Assembly (NCBI RefSeq): GCF_025840185.1
Contig: NZ_JAMPJU010000001.1
Span: 186,001-250,000 of the forward strand
DNA from: Brenneria izbisi
GTDB taxonomy: Bacteria; Pseudomonadota; Gammaproteobacteria; Enterobacterales; Enterobacteriaceae
Direction of reading: 5' to 3'
Length of the DNA: 64,000 bases
Part shown: one piece after another, positions 8,906-18,255 of the stretch
Layout of the letters: the number at the start of each line of letters is the position of its first letter
Position numbering within the stretch: the first letter of the stretch is position 1
The notes under the pieces: generated by a model
Databases searched by the model: none
Seen by the model: the letters and a program-made list of their open reading frames with translations, nothing else
What the model was told of the DNA's origin: nothing
Made by a program: the position numbers and the translations under genes

Positions 8906-9897
8906 CAGGATTCCTCCATGTTGAGCGGAAAGTGGCAGGCGTACCAATGGTTTTTCACCGGGAGCAGCAGCGGGGTTTGCATGCATTGTTTCTGCGAATA
9001 AGGGCAGCGAGGCCCCAGACGGCATCCCACAGGCAAATGCTCCAGTGATGGGATCGCGCCCGGCAGCGTGTTCAGCCGACTCTTATGCGGCAACGAACGG
9101 CCAAAATCCGGCATCGCCCGAATCAATGCCTGGGTGTAAGGGTGGTGCGGCGCGCTAATCAGATCTTCGCTGGTCGCGCTTTCCACCGTCTGACCGCAGT
9201 AAAGTACATTGATTCTATCGGCCCATTTGCTCATGGTTTGCAGGTCATGGCTAATCAGCAAAATGGTCGTGTTGTTATTCTGATTCAGACGCGACAGCAG
9301 ACGAAAAATCTGCGCCTGAGTCGTCGATTCCATCGCGTTGGTGGGTTCATCGGCAATGAGCAGACGCGGTTGGTTCGCCAGTGCAATGGCGATCATCACT
9401 TTCTGGCATTCTCCGTCGCTCAGTTCGTAGGGATAGCTGCCCATGATGTCTTTATGATCTTTGATGCCGACGCGGTGCAGCAACTCGATAGCCCGGCGTT
9501 TGCGCCAGTTGAGGCGCTGCCACCAATGGCCTTTGTAGGTCCAGCCGGGGATGGCCTGCATCAGTTGTCGCCCAATGCTTTCGGATGGATCGAGACAGGA
9601 CTGCGGTTCCTGAAAAATCATGGAGACATTGTGTCCCACCAGTTTGCGTCGCTCGCGTGACGACAGTCGCAGCAAGTCGATATCGTCAAAACGGAAGCGA
9701 TCGGCGGTTACCCGCCAGTTATCTTTGGTGATCCCACAAATGGCTTTGGCAATCAGACTTTTACCAGAGCCTGATTCCCCCACCAGCCCGCGAATTTCCC
9801 CTTCGTTTAACGTCATGCTGACCCGATCTACGGCTTTGATCGCGCCATCAGGGGTTAGAAATTCAATGGTCAGATTACGAATATCAAGGAGTGGCAT
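8905..9897 (-). CDS. sapD: Peptide ABC transporter ATP-binding subunit SapD
   Basis: The 330-residue protein has the E. coli SapD length. It starts [18 protein letters not shown] and shows Walker A GESGSGKS (about 40-47), Q-loop MIFQEPQ, signature [11 protein letters not shown] and Walker [14 protein letters not shown]-terminal oligopeptide-transporter region with four clustered cysteines ([14 protein letters not shown], then CHFPL) is present, as in DppD/OppD-type ATPases. SapD powers the SapBC permease and in E. coli also supplies ATP-binding function to Trk potassium uptake. It starts 16 bases after the sapC stop and overlaps sapF by one base. Confidence 0.97.
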   Translation of the reverse strand: MPLLDIRNLTIEFLTPDGAIKAVDRVSMTLNEGEIRGLVGESGSGKSLIAKAICGITKDNWRVTADRFRFDDIDLLRLSSRERRKLVGHNVSMIFQEPQSCLDPSESIGRQLMQAIPGWTYKGHWWQRLNWRKRRAIELLHRVGIKDHKDIMGSYPYELSDGECQKVMIAIALANQPRLLIADEPTNAMESTTQAQIFRLLSRLNQNNNTTILLISHDLQTMSKWADRINVLYCGQTVESATSEDLISAPHHPYTQALIRAMPDFGRSLPHKSRLNTLPGAIPSLEHLPVGCRLGPRCPYSQKQCMQTPLLLPVKNHWYACHFPLNMEES

Positions 9898-9913
9898 AAT
9901 TTCGTCTCCGCCA

Positions 9914-10804
9914 TTATTCCGTTTCAGCGATCAGGGCGCGGCGGATGCCATCGCCCAGCAGGTTGACGATCAGCACGCTCAGGGTAATGGCGGCGCCGGG
10001 CAACATGACGGTCCACGGCGCGGCATACACCAGTTCCAACGAGTTGCCGAGCATGGCTCCCCATTCGGTGGTGGGAAGCTGCGCGCCCAGATCGAGAAAA
10101 CCTAACGCGGCAATGTCCAAAATGGCGATGGACAAGGCGCGGGTGAACTCGGAAACCAACAAGGCGGCAATATTCGGCAAGACCACATACCAGATGATAT
10201 AACGAGTTGAAGCGCCATCAAGCCGGGCGGCGATGACATACTCTTTGTTCATCTCATCATGCACCGCGCTGTAGATGGTTCGCACCATGCGAGGCAACAG
10301 CGCCAGCCATACCGCCAACATCGCGTGTTCGAGTTTGGGGCCGATGAATGCAATCACCACAATCGCCAGCAGCAACGACGGAATGGATAACAACGTATCA
10401 AGAATATGATTGAGCATCGCGGAGCGCAGGCCATGCGTCACGCCAGCCATTACCCCCAGCACAATGCCGAACAATGCGGCGGCATAGGTGACGATCAGCG
10501 CCGATCCCACCGTGGGCGCCGCGCCGCTGAGCACACGACTGAGCAGATCGCGCCCCAGATCGTCAGTGCCGAGGAAGAAAGAGACTTCCCCATAATGCGA
10601 CCAGGACGGCGGCAACAGTTGATAACCGAGAAATTGCTGATCCACGGCATACGGCGTCAGCAATTTTCCAAACAGGCACAGACCGAGCAGAATGAGAAAG
10701 CTATAAAAGCCGATCATCGCCAGCGTATCCTGATGGAATACCCGCCACGTATCCGCCAGTCGGCTGGGTAAGCGTTTTTCGCTGTAAACGTTATCGAAGG
10801 GCAT
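9914..10804 (-). CDS. sapC: Peptide ABC transporter permease SapC
   Basis: The 296-residue inner-membrane protein begins [20 protein letters not shown] and has about six membrane segments. The permease EAA loop is visible around [20 protein letters not shown]. The block [15 protein letters not shown] and [12 protein letters not shown] match E. coli SapC. It pairs with SapB to form the channel. Its start overlaps the sapB 3' end by 14 bases, and its stop is 16 bases before sapD, fitting one operon. Confidence 0.97.
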   Translation of the reverse strand: MPFDNVYSEKRLPSRLADTWRVFHQDTLAMIGFYSFLILLGLCLFGKLLTPYAVDQQFLGYQLLPPSWSHYGEVSFFLGTDDLGRDLLSRVLSGAAPTVGSALIVTYAAALFGIVLGVMAGVTHGLRSAMLNHILDTLLSIPSLLLAIVVIAFIGPKLEHAMLAVWLALLPRMVRTIYSAVHDEMNKEYVIAARLDGASTRYIIWYVVLPNIAALLVSEFTRALSIAILDIAALGFLDLGAQLPTTEWGAMLGNSLELVYAAPWTVMLPGAAITLSVLIVNLLGDGIRRALIAETE

Positions 10805-11756
10805 ACCATTCCTTATGCTTCAGCGGGTTCGTCATCGCACCCCAAATATCAGACAGCACGTTAACTGTGATCACCATAGCGCCAACCACCATGACCCCCG
10901 CCGAGATAGCCGCGTAATCCTGTTGGCGAATGGCATTGACCAGCCAGCGCCCTAGCCCCGGCCAGCTAAACACCACTTCGGTAATAATGGTGAGCGTCAG
11001 CATGGTGGAGAACTGTAACCCCAGCTTAGGCATAATCGGCGGCAGCGCGTTATGCAGCACATGACGGCGGATGATGGTCAGCTTGGACAAGCCGCGGGTG
11101 GCGGCGGCTTTGATGTAGTTTTTGCCAATTACCTCGGTGGTGCTGATACGCATCAGGCGGATCACCTCGGTAGTCGGGCCCACAGCAAGAACGGTGATGG
11201 GCAGGATCAGATGACGGAGCGCGCTGATCATCATTTCACCGCGATAGGGCGAATCAGACAGCCAGGCGTCAATCAGCGCAAATCCGGTGACGGGCTCGAC
11301 CTGATAGAGCAAATCAAAGCGACCGGAAACCGGCAGCCAGCCGAGGTGAAGCGAAAAAAACAGGGTCAGCAGCAACGCCAGCCAGAAAACCGGTATCGAA
11401 AAACCGATGAGCGCCAGCGTACTGATCACGATATCCGGGCCGCGATTCTGCATCACGCCCGCGGTGATGCCCAGCGGGATACCGATCAGCAACGACAGCA
11501 TAAACGTCAGCACGCAAAGCTCGATCGTGGCGGGGAAAACCTCTTTCAACTGTTCGCTGATCGCCTGACCATTAATGCTGGATCGACCGAAATCGCCCTG
11601 TAGCAGGCCGGAAAGATAAAAATGATAAGCGTCGAACAGCGCCGCGCCATTGAGCGGCGCATGCGGCGTGTAGTAGCTCAGACTGAATCCTACCAGCGTC
11701 AGCAGGCACAGCGTCACCAGCAGCAACACCAGCCGACGCAGAGTAAAGATAATCAC
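10791..11756 (-). CDS. sapB: Peptide ABC transporter permease SapB
   Basis: The 321-residue protein starts [19 protein letters not shown] and has the DppB/OppB permease form: an N-terminal membrane segment, a periplasmic loop ([11 protein letters not shown]), and a permease domain with the EAA loop near [21 protein letters not shown]. The start overlaps the sapA stop as ATGA, and the gene overlaps sapC by 14 bases, so sapA-B-C are translationally linked. Confidence 0.97.
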   Translation of the reverse strand: MIIFTLRRLVLLLVTLCLLTLVGFSLSYYTPHAPLNGAALFDAYHFYLSGLLQGDFGRSSINGQAISEQLKEVFPATIELCVLTFMLSLLIGIPLGITAGVMQNRGPDIVISTLALIGFSIPVFWLALLLTLFFSLHLGWLPVSGRFDLLYQVEPVTGFALIDAWLSDSPYRGEMMISALRHLILPITVLAVGPTTEVIRLMRISTTEVIGKNYIKAAATRGLSKLTIIRRHVLHNALPPIMPKLGLQFSTMLTLTIITEVVFSWPGLGRWLVNAIRQQDYAAISAGVMVVGAMVITVNVLSDIWGAMTNPLKHKEWYALR

Positions 11757-13432
11757 GGCAGATCTCCTTCAACTTCAAGCGTTTCCTGTGAAGAAGGCGT
11801 CACGGGCTGGGACGTTTCTCGAAACACGCCCGCGAAAGAGGCGTTACCGAACGGACTAAGCACCAGACCTTTCATATCATAACGATAAGCCAGCAAACGC
11901 AATGAGGACGCCAGCGGCAACACGGGAAGCTGTTGCGCCAGGATCTTTTGCGCCTGTTGATAATATTCAATACGATTAGAAAGTTGCTGTGAAGACAAGG
12001 CGTTTTGCAACACCTCGTCAAACGTTGGGTCACACCAGTGAGCATAGTTGGTTTGCGAACGGATCGCCGCGCAACTGAGCAGCGGACGGAAAAAACTATC
12101 CGGGTCATTACTGTCGGTGGCCCAGCCTGCCAGCGTCAAATCGTGACTTTGCCCCATCAGCTTTGCTTCCTGATAACGGCCTTCCACCGGCACAATCGTT
12201 ACCTGGATGCCCACTTGCGCCAGATCCGCCTGAATCAGTTCTGCGGTTTTCAGCGGGCTTGGATTGTAGGGTTGCGAGGCGCTAGGCACCCACAAACGCA
12301 AGCTGAGGTTCGTCATGCCCAGTTCCTGCAATAACTGACGGGATTTGGCTGGATTGTATTCGGTTATCTGCGCGTCATGGTCATAGGCCCAGGATGCTCG
12401 CGGCAGGATCGATGCGGCGGTTTCCGCCGTGCCGTAATAAATGGATTGCATGAGTCGGTCATTGTTTATCGCCAGCGCGATCGCTTCCCGAACCTGGCGG
12501 TTATCCAGCGGCGGCTTGCGCACGTTGAACGCGAGATAAGCGACATTCATACCGGGACGCAACGATAAGCGTAAGCGGGGATCGTTACGCAAGATGGTCA
12601 GTTGGTTGGCGGCGGGGTAGGCAAGCACGTCACATTCGCCGGTCAGCAGCTTGGATAAACGGCCCGTCCCGCCGGAGCCTAAATCAACGACCACCTGCGC
12701 CATGCGGGGCAACCCGCGCCAGTAGGCTTCATTACGCGTCAAGCGAATGTATTGTCCGTTACGATATTCGTTGAGTCGATAAGGGCCGGTGCCGACCGGC
12801 TGCCGGTCAATCAATGCCTGTTTTTCCTCGGTTGTCAGTTTCTGAGCATATTCGGCGGAGAGAATGGGCGCGTAATGCGTCGCCAGATGCCACAGAAAAG
12901 AGGCATCCGGGCTGTTGAGCCGGATCTCAACCGTGTATTCGCCCAGCTTACGTATACTTTGCACCGCATCGGCAAACTGGAGACTGTCGAAATAGGGGTA
13001 ATCGCCGCCGTTGACATCATGATAGGGATGCTTCTCATCCAGCATGCGTTGAAAGCTGAACAGCACGTCGTCGGCGTTCATATTGCGGGTCGGTCGGAAC
13101 CAGTCCGTGGTCTGAAAGGGGACGTCGCGACGTAGATAGAAGCGGTAGGCGGCGCCGTTGTCCAGCACTTCCCAGCGTTGGGCAAGTTCCGGCATCAGGC
13201 GGTAAGTATAAGGATCGACATCCAGCAGGCGATCATAAAGTTGCGCCGCCAGCGTATCGATGGTGATACCGCTGCGCGCCATCTGCGGATTAAACGTGTT
13301 CAGCACGTCATTCACACAATAAACGAAACCGCTTTGGCGGATAGACGTCTGCTGCGTTGCCGGCGAAGGCGCCGCCAATGCGGGCAACGCTACCCAAACG
13401 AATGCCAGTGCGAAACAAAATTTTCCAGACAT
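11753..13432 (-). CDS. sapA: Periplasmic peptide-binding protein SapA
   Basis: The 559-residue protein has a signal peptide ([20 protein letters not shown], cleavage after about residue 20) and an SBP_bac_5 oligopeptide-binding domain. Family blocks such as [28 protein letters not shown] and [15 protein letters not shown] match E. coli SapA; the tail is slightly longer (E. coli 547). SapA captures peptides, and in some species heme or antimicrobial peptides, for SapBCDF. It is the first gene of the leftward operon, whose promoter should lie in the 413 bases upstream. Confidence 0.97.
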   Translation of the reverse strand: MSGKFCFALAFVWVALPALAAPSPATQQTSIRQSGFVYCVNDVLNTFNPQMARSGITIDTLAAQLYDRLLDVDPYTYRLMPELAQRWEVLDNGAAYRFYLRRDVPFQTTDWFRPTRNMNADDVLFSFQRMLDEKHPYHDVNGGDYPYFDSLQFADAVQSIRKLGEYTVEIRLNSPDASFLWHLATHYAPILSAEYAQKLTTEEKQALIDRQPVGTGPYRLNEYRNGQYIRLTRNEAYWRGLPRMAQVVVDLGSGGTGRLSKLLTGECDVLAYPAANQLTILRNDPRLRLSLRPGMNVAYLAFNVRKPPLDNRQVREAIALAINNDRLMQSIYYGTAETAASILPRASWAYDHDAQITEYNPAKSRQLLQELGMTNLSLRLWVPSASQPYNPSPLKTAELIQADLAQVGIQVTIVPVEGRYQEAKLMGQSHDLTLAGWATDSNDPDSFFRPLLSCAAIRSQTNYAHWCDPTFDEVLQNALSSQQLSNRIEYYQQAQKILAQQLPVLPLASSLRLLAYRYDMKGLVLSPFGNASFAGVFRETSQPVTPSSQETLEVEGDLP

Positions 13433-13846
13433 ACGGTTTTTTCAGTCAAGGCGTAATACACAGAGTGTACCGCACTCTCGCCATCCTCCCCACTGTGTTG
13501 TGCGCGTCTGGCGATTTTCCCATCATTTGCGCGCCAGAACCGCCTGTTTTCATGGTGGCGCCGCTTTCCTCGTCTGGGCCCTTTATCGCGCGAGATCCCG
13601 GAGTACCGGATGCCCGATGCTATACCCAAATTTTGTGAGTTACTTCACAATCATTCTTTTATTTTCATAGAGTAACTTCAGATTTTATCTATGATTAACA
13701 CGGGATCGATACCCTAACGTTATGTTCAGATTCAAGGAGGATAGCGGTATTTTCTTTAGTTTTTTATTCCATTTTTTATTCTTATTTTGATTGTTGAAAT
13801 GAATTAATGGACACATTGTGAAGACTTGTTCATAAGAGGAAATATT
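13433..13846. other. Divergent intergenic region between sapA and the alcohol dehydrogenase gene
   Basis: No gene is seen. The half nearest sapA has ordinary composition; the half nearest adh is AT-rich. It contains a perfect CRP consensus (listed separately). AAGGAGG at 13734-13740 looks like a strong Shine-Dalgarno sequence, but no start codon or sustained reading frame follows it. Confidence 0.5.
13634..13649. promoter_or_regulatory. Perfect CRP-binding-site consensus
   Basis: TGTGA-GTTACT-TCACA is a complete match to the TGTGA-N6-TCACA palindrome. It lies about 205 bases upstream of the adh start and about 200 bases upstream of sapA on the other side. adh is the likelier target because sap is not known to be CRP-dependent; this is inference. 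Confidence 0.7.
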
Positions 13847-15013
13847 ATGCCAAATTATTATTTTTTACCGACACGAAATGTTTTCGGAGAAGGCAGTGTA
13901 CAAGAGGCCGGGGTGTTGGCAAAAACGTTAAAAGTTAAAAAAGCGCTTATCGTTACTGATAAATTTCTTGCTCAGAACGGTATGGCGGAGAAGGTTGCCG
14001 AAATTTTTAACAAGGCTGGGATTGATACATATATTTTTGGTGGCGCGGAACCTAATCCGACAGATAAAAATGTGGCGGACGGAATTAAAGCCTATCGGGA
14101 AAATGATTGTAATGCGATAGTCTCTCTTGGCGGCGGTTCTTCACATGACTGTGCCAAAGGTATTGGGCTTATTGCCTCCAATGGCGGGGATATAAGAGAT
14201 TATGAAGGTCTGGATAAATCCGATAATGACATGATCCCGTTAATGGCTATTAATACCACGGCGGGGACGGCTTCCGAAATCACTCGCTTTTGTATTATTA
14301 CGGATACCGAACGTAAAGTTAAGATGGCGATTGTGGACTGGCGTGTTACGCCTCAAATTTCGATTAATGATCCTGAATTAATGGTGGGTATGCCGCCGTC
14401 ATTGACCGCCGCGACAGGAATGGATGCGTTAACCCATGCAATTGAAGCCTATGTGTCAACAATGGCAAACCCGCTCACCGATGCGGCGGCATTAAAAGCC
14501 ATTCAAATGATCACCCAATATTTACCTAAAGCCGTAGCCAATGGCGAGTACATGAAAGCCAGAGACAATATGGCTTATGCCCAATATTTAGCCGGGATTG
14601 CATTTAATAATGCCTCTTTAGGCTATGTGCATGCTATGGCTCACCAACTTGGCGGTTTCTATAATTTACCGCATGGTGTTTGTAATGCCATTCTCCTTCC
14701 TTATGTTGAATCGTTTAACTTAATGAGTAATCTTAACCGCTTCAGGGATATTGCCGAAGCAATGGGAGAAAATGTCGTCGGGATTTCCACGGATGAAGCG
14801 GCGATTAAAGCAATAAAATCTATTCAAAGATTAAGTAAACAGGTTGGTATTCCGGCTGATCTGAAAAGTCTCGGCGTTAAGCCGGAAGATTTTGCTATCA
14901 TGGCTGAAAATGCCAAAAAAGATGTTTGCCAACTGACTAATCCTCGTAAAGCCACTAAAGAAGAGGTGATCGAATTATACAGAAAAGCGTATGAAGGCGA
15001 GTCAGCTATATAG
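13847..15013 (+). CDS. Iron-containing alcohol dehydrogenase (YiaY/DhaT/AdhB type)
   Basis: The 388-residue protein is a group III alcohol dehydrogenase. The NAD-binding region carries SLGGGSSHDCAKG (about 94-106) and AINTTAGTASE. The metal ligands are visible as Asp and His in GMDALTHAIEAYVS and two His in HAMAHQLGGFYNLPHGVCNA. By eye it most resembles E. coli YiaY and 1,3-propanediol dehydrogenases; ethanol, propanediol or lactaldehyde-type substrates cannot be separated from sequence. ATG 13847 has AGAGGA at a good distance; an in-frame ATG 21 bases earlier is not needed. Codon use is more A/T-rich than in neighbouring sap, consistent with a separately acquired or anaerobically expressed gene. 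A terminator follows directly. Confidence 0.92.
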   Translation: MPNYYFLPTRNVFGEGSVQEAGVLAKTLKVKKALIVTDKFLAQNGMAEKVAEIFNKAGIDTYIFGGAEPNPTDKNVADGIKAYRENDCNAIVSLGGGSSHDCAKGIGLIASNGGDIRDYEGLDKSDNDMIPLMAINTTAGTASEITRFCIITDTERKVKMAIVDWRVTPQISINDPELMVGMPPSLTAATGMDALTHAIEAYVSTMANPLTDAAALKAIQMITQYLPKAVANGEYMKARDNMAYAQYLAGIAFNNASLGYVHAMAHQLGGFYNLPHGVCNAILLPYVESFNLMSNLNRFRDIAEAMGENVVGISTDEAAIKAIKSIQRLSKQVGIPADLKSLGVKPEDFAIMAENAKKDVCQLTNPRKATKEEVIELYRKAYEGESAI

Positions 15014-15356
15014 TTTTTATAAAGTTGGCAATTTTATAAATTATTTCCGGGCGTATTCGATGTTTGTATTGAATACGCCTGTTTTTATTCGCTATCACAT
15101 TAATATTGCCGAAAAATAGCGGATTGAAATGCTGTCCAGTTGCGTTTCCAACGGGGCGAGTAAGTCGTACCGCTAATAATTCCACCACGTCAACGATGAT
15201 GGATACGGGGACTTAATCCGTATTACGGTGGTGTATTGTTGTCGTAGATCATGTTAATAGTGATTTCTCACTGCAATGGTGATTTTTTTCTAAATACCAG
15301 TCCCATCCATGCCGTTAATAATCCAGATTCGTACCTGAAAAATGGAGTAATTCTTG
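15014..15356. other. Intergenic region after the alcohol dehydrogenase
   Basis: The first 75 bases hold the adh terminator. The remaining roughly 270 bases show no coding frame with a start and no recognised regulatory motif; they should carry the promoter of the following unknown gene. Confidence 0.5.
15050..15088 (+). terminator. Intrinsic terminator of the alcohol dehydrogenase gene
   Basis: GGCGTATTC (15050-15058) and GAATACGCC (15071-15079) form a perfect nine-base stem with a 12-base loop, followed by TGTTTTTATT. Confidence 0.85.
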
Positions 15357-16229
15357 ATGGACGGTATTACCTTTTATAAAATTTCCCCTTCATTATCGTC
15401 ATATACAACGGAAGACACAGCGCAAAGTTCAAACGTATTAAACGCAGATGCTTCGCTAGCCAATTTTGAAGTGATCCAGCTTTCGGAAGCGGGACTGGCT
15501 CGCAGCAAAGAGCATACTGAACAACATGATCAATATCCCTTAAGTCCACTGACTGAAGAACAAATTAAAGCGCAGGATGAGGCGGTTAAACAGCTTAGAG
15601 ATCAATTGATTGCCGCTCAGTTAAATCGCATTCCGAATCTGGCCTCCCCACTGTTTAGCGATCCGGTTACGGCGGCTGACGCCTTCGACTTTTCTTCATG
15701 GTTTGTGATGACGCAGGAAGGGACGACATCGTCAACCGTCAGGTTAACCGCAGCGCTGCATGAGGCGCTGTCCAGCCCGCTTAACGGCGTCATGACGGAC
15801 ACCACGCTGGCGTTTGATATTGCAGCGAAAAAAGAGAAACTCACGTTTATTAACGATCATTTTATTGCCGAGGGATATCGATCCCAGGCTTCAGGCGTTA
15901 TCAATCGCTACATTGATAAGCTGGTGAAGCGCCGGGATAATTTATTGCTGGGGCAGGCTGAGGCTGAGCTAGCGCTGAGTATTGATTTCGCTGACGCTAA
16001 ACGAACCGAGGCCGCGCAATCCGATATTGAGACATTCAAAGCGGGTACGCATCGCACTCAGAGAGAAATGGTGCAGACGCTTTCCATCGCAGATAACGCA
16101 CGGAGTTTTGCCGATATGCTCGATCAGTTTGAAATGATGGTCAGAAATAATGGAAGTTCGGTGGTGGAATTGCAGAATATTAGCCAAATTGCTGATCATT
16201 GGGAAGATTTTATACAAAAATATGCCTGA
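15357..16229 (+). CDS. Uncharacterised cysteine-free protein
   Basis: I do not recognise this 290-residue protein. The ATG at 15357 has GGAG about nine bases upstream. It has no signal peptide, no membrane segment and no cysteine. The first about 55 residues are polar and Ser/Thr-rich and contain VIQLSEAGLARSKEH; the rest looks mostly helical with many Ala, Gln, Asp and Glu, and the stretch KKEKLTFINDHFIAEGYRSQ may be a conserved core. It stands alone, codirectional with adh before it and with ryhB and the cellulase after it. A secreted or effector-like role is conceivable from the polar start and the neighbouring plant-cell-wall enzyme, but nothing in the sequence proves it. Confidence 0.75.
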   Translation: MDGITFYKISPSLSSYTTEDTAQSSNVLNADASLANFEVIQLSEAGLARSKEHTEQHDQYPLSPLTEEQIKAQDEAVKQLRDQLIAAQLNRIPNLASPLFSDPVTAADAFDFSSWFVMTQEGTTSSTVRLTAALHEALSSPLNGVMTDTTLAFDIAAKKEKLTFINDHFIAEGYRSQASGVINRYIDKLVKRRDNLLLGQAEAELALSIDFADAKRTEAAQSDIETFKAGTHRTQREMVQTLSIADNARSFADMLDQFEMMVRNNGSSVVELQNISQIADHWEDFIQKYA

Positions 16230-16332
16230 ATATGATTAAAAAACAACCAAAAAATCATGTTGGCAGAGCAATCGCGATGCGTTAAGAACCCCATACTTTA
16301 TATGGAAATGAGAAATATTCTCAACAAACCGC

Positions 16333-16362
16333 TTTACAGATGATACTGATAACTATTATCAT
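16333..16362 (+). promoter_or_regulatory. ryhB promoter with overlapping Fur box
   Basis: A 19-base Fur box, GATACTGATAACTATTATC at 16342-16360, matches the GATAATGATAATCATTATC consensus at 16 of 19 positions. It overlaps a possible -10 element TATCAT (16357-16362) with TTTACA (16333-16338) 18 bases upstream as -35. Fur bound to iron would block RNA polymerase here. Confidence 0.85.
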
Positions 16363-16369
16363 TACTCCC

Positions 16370-16472
16370 GCGCTTCAGCAGTTGCTTCTTCGCAGGCACT
16401 GAAGGAGAGCACGACATTGCTCACATTGCTTCCAGTATTATTTTAGCCAGCCCACGTGCTGGCTTTTTTTTT
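16370..16472 (+). ncRNA. ryhB: Iron-responsive small RNA RyhB
   Basis: The segment 16408-16441 carries the conserved RyhB core (GAGCACGACATTGC, then TCACATTGCTTCCAGTATTA), which matches E. coli RyhB almost base for base. It ends in the stem AGCCAGC/GCTGGCT (16445-16451 and 16458-16464) and nine Ts, the RyhB terminator. The 5' part differs in sequence but can form a stem from CTTCAG and CTGAAG. The Fur box just upstream is diagnostic. RyhB, with Hfq, represses mRNAs of non-essential iron proteins under iron starvation. The 5' end at 16370 is estimated from the -10 element. The stretch up to the cellulase gene shows no other feature. Confidence 0.93.
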
Positions 16473-16624
16473 GGCCAAAATAGTTCGACATTATTCTTTT
16501 TCAGAAAAAATAATTAATAAAATCAAGTATTTTAAGATGATTCTTAATTTTTCGTCAGATACATAAATCATCAGTATTATGCAATAACCCAATTAGCTGG
16601 GTGTTCACAATGGAGATAAGGAAT

Positions 16625-18175
16625 ATGCGGATAAATACGAAGTGGATAAGGAGCGTAAGGATATTAACGTCAGGCGCCGTCAGCGCATTACTGGGCGTCG
16701 CGTTGATTTTTTCGTCGTCAGCGGCGGCGGCCACGCCGGTAGAGCAATATGGGCAGTTGTCGATTGCCAACGGCAAACTGGTCGGCGCCGGTGGTAAGGC
16801 GGTGCAACTGAAAGGGATCAGTTCGCATGGTTTGCAGTGGTACGGCAACTATGTCAATAAGGATACAATGCAGTGGCTGCGTGATGACTGGGGAATATCA
16901 GTCTTCCGAGTGGCAATGTACACTGAGGCGGGGGGCTACATTTCCAATCCTTCTCTGATTAATAAGGTTAAAGAGGCGGTCGCGGCGGCGCAGAGTCTTG
17001 GGGTGTACATTATCGTCGACTGGCATATTCTTTCAGATGGCAACCCAAATACTTATAAAGCGCAGGCAAAAACTTTCTTCAACGAAATGGCCGAACTTTA
17101 TGGCAACTCGCCTAACATCATCTATGAAATTGCCAATGAACCCAACGGCGGCGTGACCTGGAATGCGCAGATCCGGCCTTATGCGTTAGAAGTCACACAA
17201 ACTATCCGCGCCAAAGATCCAGACAACATCATTATCGTGGGAACCGGCACCTGGAGTCAGGATATTCACGATGCGGCGGATTCTCCGTTGCCTGACGCCA
17301 ATACCATGTACGCGCTACATTTCTATGCGGGTACGCATGGGCAATCCTTACGCGATCGGATAGATTACGCGCAAAGCCGGGGTGCGGCGATTTTTGTCAG
17401 CGAGTGGGGCACCAGTGACGCGTCCGGCAATGGCGGCCCGTACCTGCCGGAATCTCAGACCTGGATCGATTTTTTGAATAATCGTGGCATCAGTTGGGTT
17501 AACTGGTCTTTAACGGATAAAGCGGAGGCATCCGCAGCGCTGGCGCCTGGCGCCAGCACCAGCGGCGGCTGGACAGCGCAGGCGCTGTCGACATCAGGCC
17601 GGTTTGTCAGAGAGCAGATCCGGGCGGGGGCTGAACCGATAACCGACGTCGTTACGCCGCCAACTACGCCGACGCCAACGCCGACACCGACACCGACGCC
17701 GGAGAATCCTGACACCGGAACGGGAACAATCTTGCTGCAACATCGCACTCTCGACAGCACCCCTGATAATAATGTCATGAATCTGGTGTTCAATCTTAAA
17801 AATACCGGCAATCGCGAGGTTAAGCTCAGTGATGTGAAAGTCCGCTATTACTTCAACGATGATGGTCGTTCGGATGCTCAGATATTCATCGATTGGGCGA
17901 TGATCGGCGCCAGTAATGTCATCGCCAGCACTGAACCGCTGACCGGAACGGACAAGGCAAACCGCTATGTCGTCCTCTCTTTCAACGATGAGGCAGGTAC
18001 TATCCCCGCTGGCGGCGAGAGCGGCGATGTGCAGGTGCGGATTCATCCGCTAGATTGGAGTAACTACGATGAAACCAACGACTATTCCTATAATGGCAAA
18101 AACGCTGTCTTTACCGACTGGGATCGCATGACGGTCTATGATAAAGGGCAACTGGTATGGGGAATTGAGCCTTAA
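16625..18175 (+). CDS. celV: Secreted endo-beta-1,4-glucanase, GH5 plus CBM3 (CelV type)
   Basis: The 516-residue precursor has a long signal peptide (basic N-terminus, hydrophobic core, cut near SSSAAAA, about residue 35). A GH5 domain follows, with acid/base Glu in [11 protein letters not shown] and nucleophile Glu in [10 protein letters not shown]. Then come a Thr-Pro linker (about 342-360) and a C-terminal CBM3-type cellulose-binding module starting near [11 protein letters not shown] and ending [19 protein letters not shown]. This is the architecture of Pectobacterium CelV rather than Dickeya Cel5Z, whose C-terminal module is short and different. Such enzymes leave by the Out type II system and break down plant cell walls. 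ATG 16625 was chosen because GGAG lies nine bases upstream; GTG 16601 and ATG 16610 are in frame but badly placed. A terminator follows. Confidence 0.95.
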   Translation: MRINTKWIRSVRILTSGAVSALLGVALIFSSSAAAATPVEQYGQLSIANGKLVGAGGKAVQLKGISSHGLQWYGNYVNKDTMQWLRDDWGISVFRVAMYTEAGGYISNPSLINKVKEAVAAAQSLGVYIIVDWHILSDGNPNTYKAQAKTFFNEMAELYGNSPNIIYEIANEPNGGVTWNAQIRPYALEVTQTIRAKDPDNIIIVGTGTWSQDIHDAADSPLPDANTMYALHFYAGTHGQSLRDRIDYAQSRGAAIFVSEWGTSDASGNGGPYLPESQTWIDFLNNRGISWVNWSLTDKAEASAALAPGASTSGGWTAQALSTSGRFVREQIRAGAEPITDVVTPPTTPTPTPTPTPTPENPDTGTGTILLQHRTLDSTPDNNVMNLVFNLKNTGNREVKLSDVKVRYYFNDDGRSDAQIFIDWAMIGASNVIASTEPLTGTDKANRYVVLSFNDEAGTIPAGGESGDVQVRIHPLDWSNYDETNDYSYNGKNAVFTDWDRMTVYDKGQLVWGIEP

Positions 18176-18185
18176 TTACAGGTAA

Positions 18186-18218
18186 AAGCCAGCGGCGGAT
18201 GCGCGCCTGCTGGTTTTT
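18186..18218 (+). terminator. Terminator of the cellulase gene
   Basis: CCAGC-GGCG (from 18189) pairs with CGCC-TGCTGG (to 18213) and is followed by TTTTT. It begins about 13 bases after the cellulase stop. Confidence 0.7.
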
Positions 18219-18224
18219 ACCCCT

Positions 18225-18252
18225 CACCCCTCCTCGTTCATCGGGGAGGGTG
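18225..18252 (-). terminator. GC-rich hairpin after pspF
   Basis: CACCCCTCCTCG (18225-18236) and CGGGGAGGGTG (18242-18252) form an imperfect stem directly beyond the pspF stop. There is no T-run on the minus strand, so termination would be helped by the cellulase hairpin next to it. Confidence 0.4.
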
Positions 18253-18255
18253 AAA

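Noticed and set aside
13734-13760. Strong Shine-Dalgarno-like AAGGAGG upstream of adh
   Set aside because: No ATG, GTG or TTG at a suitable distance opens a sustained frame, so no leader peptide can be supported.
16601-16624. Earlier GTG (16601) and ATG (16610) starts for the cellulase
   Set aside because: Neither has a ribosome-binding site at a proper distance; ATG 16625 has GGAG nine bases upstream and gives a normal signal peptide.
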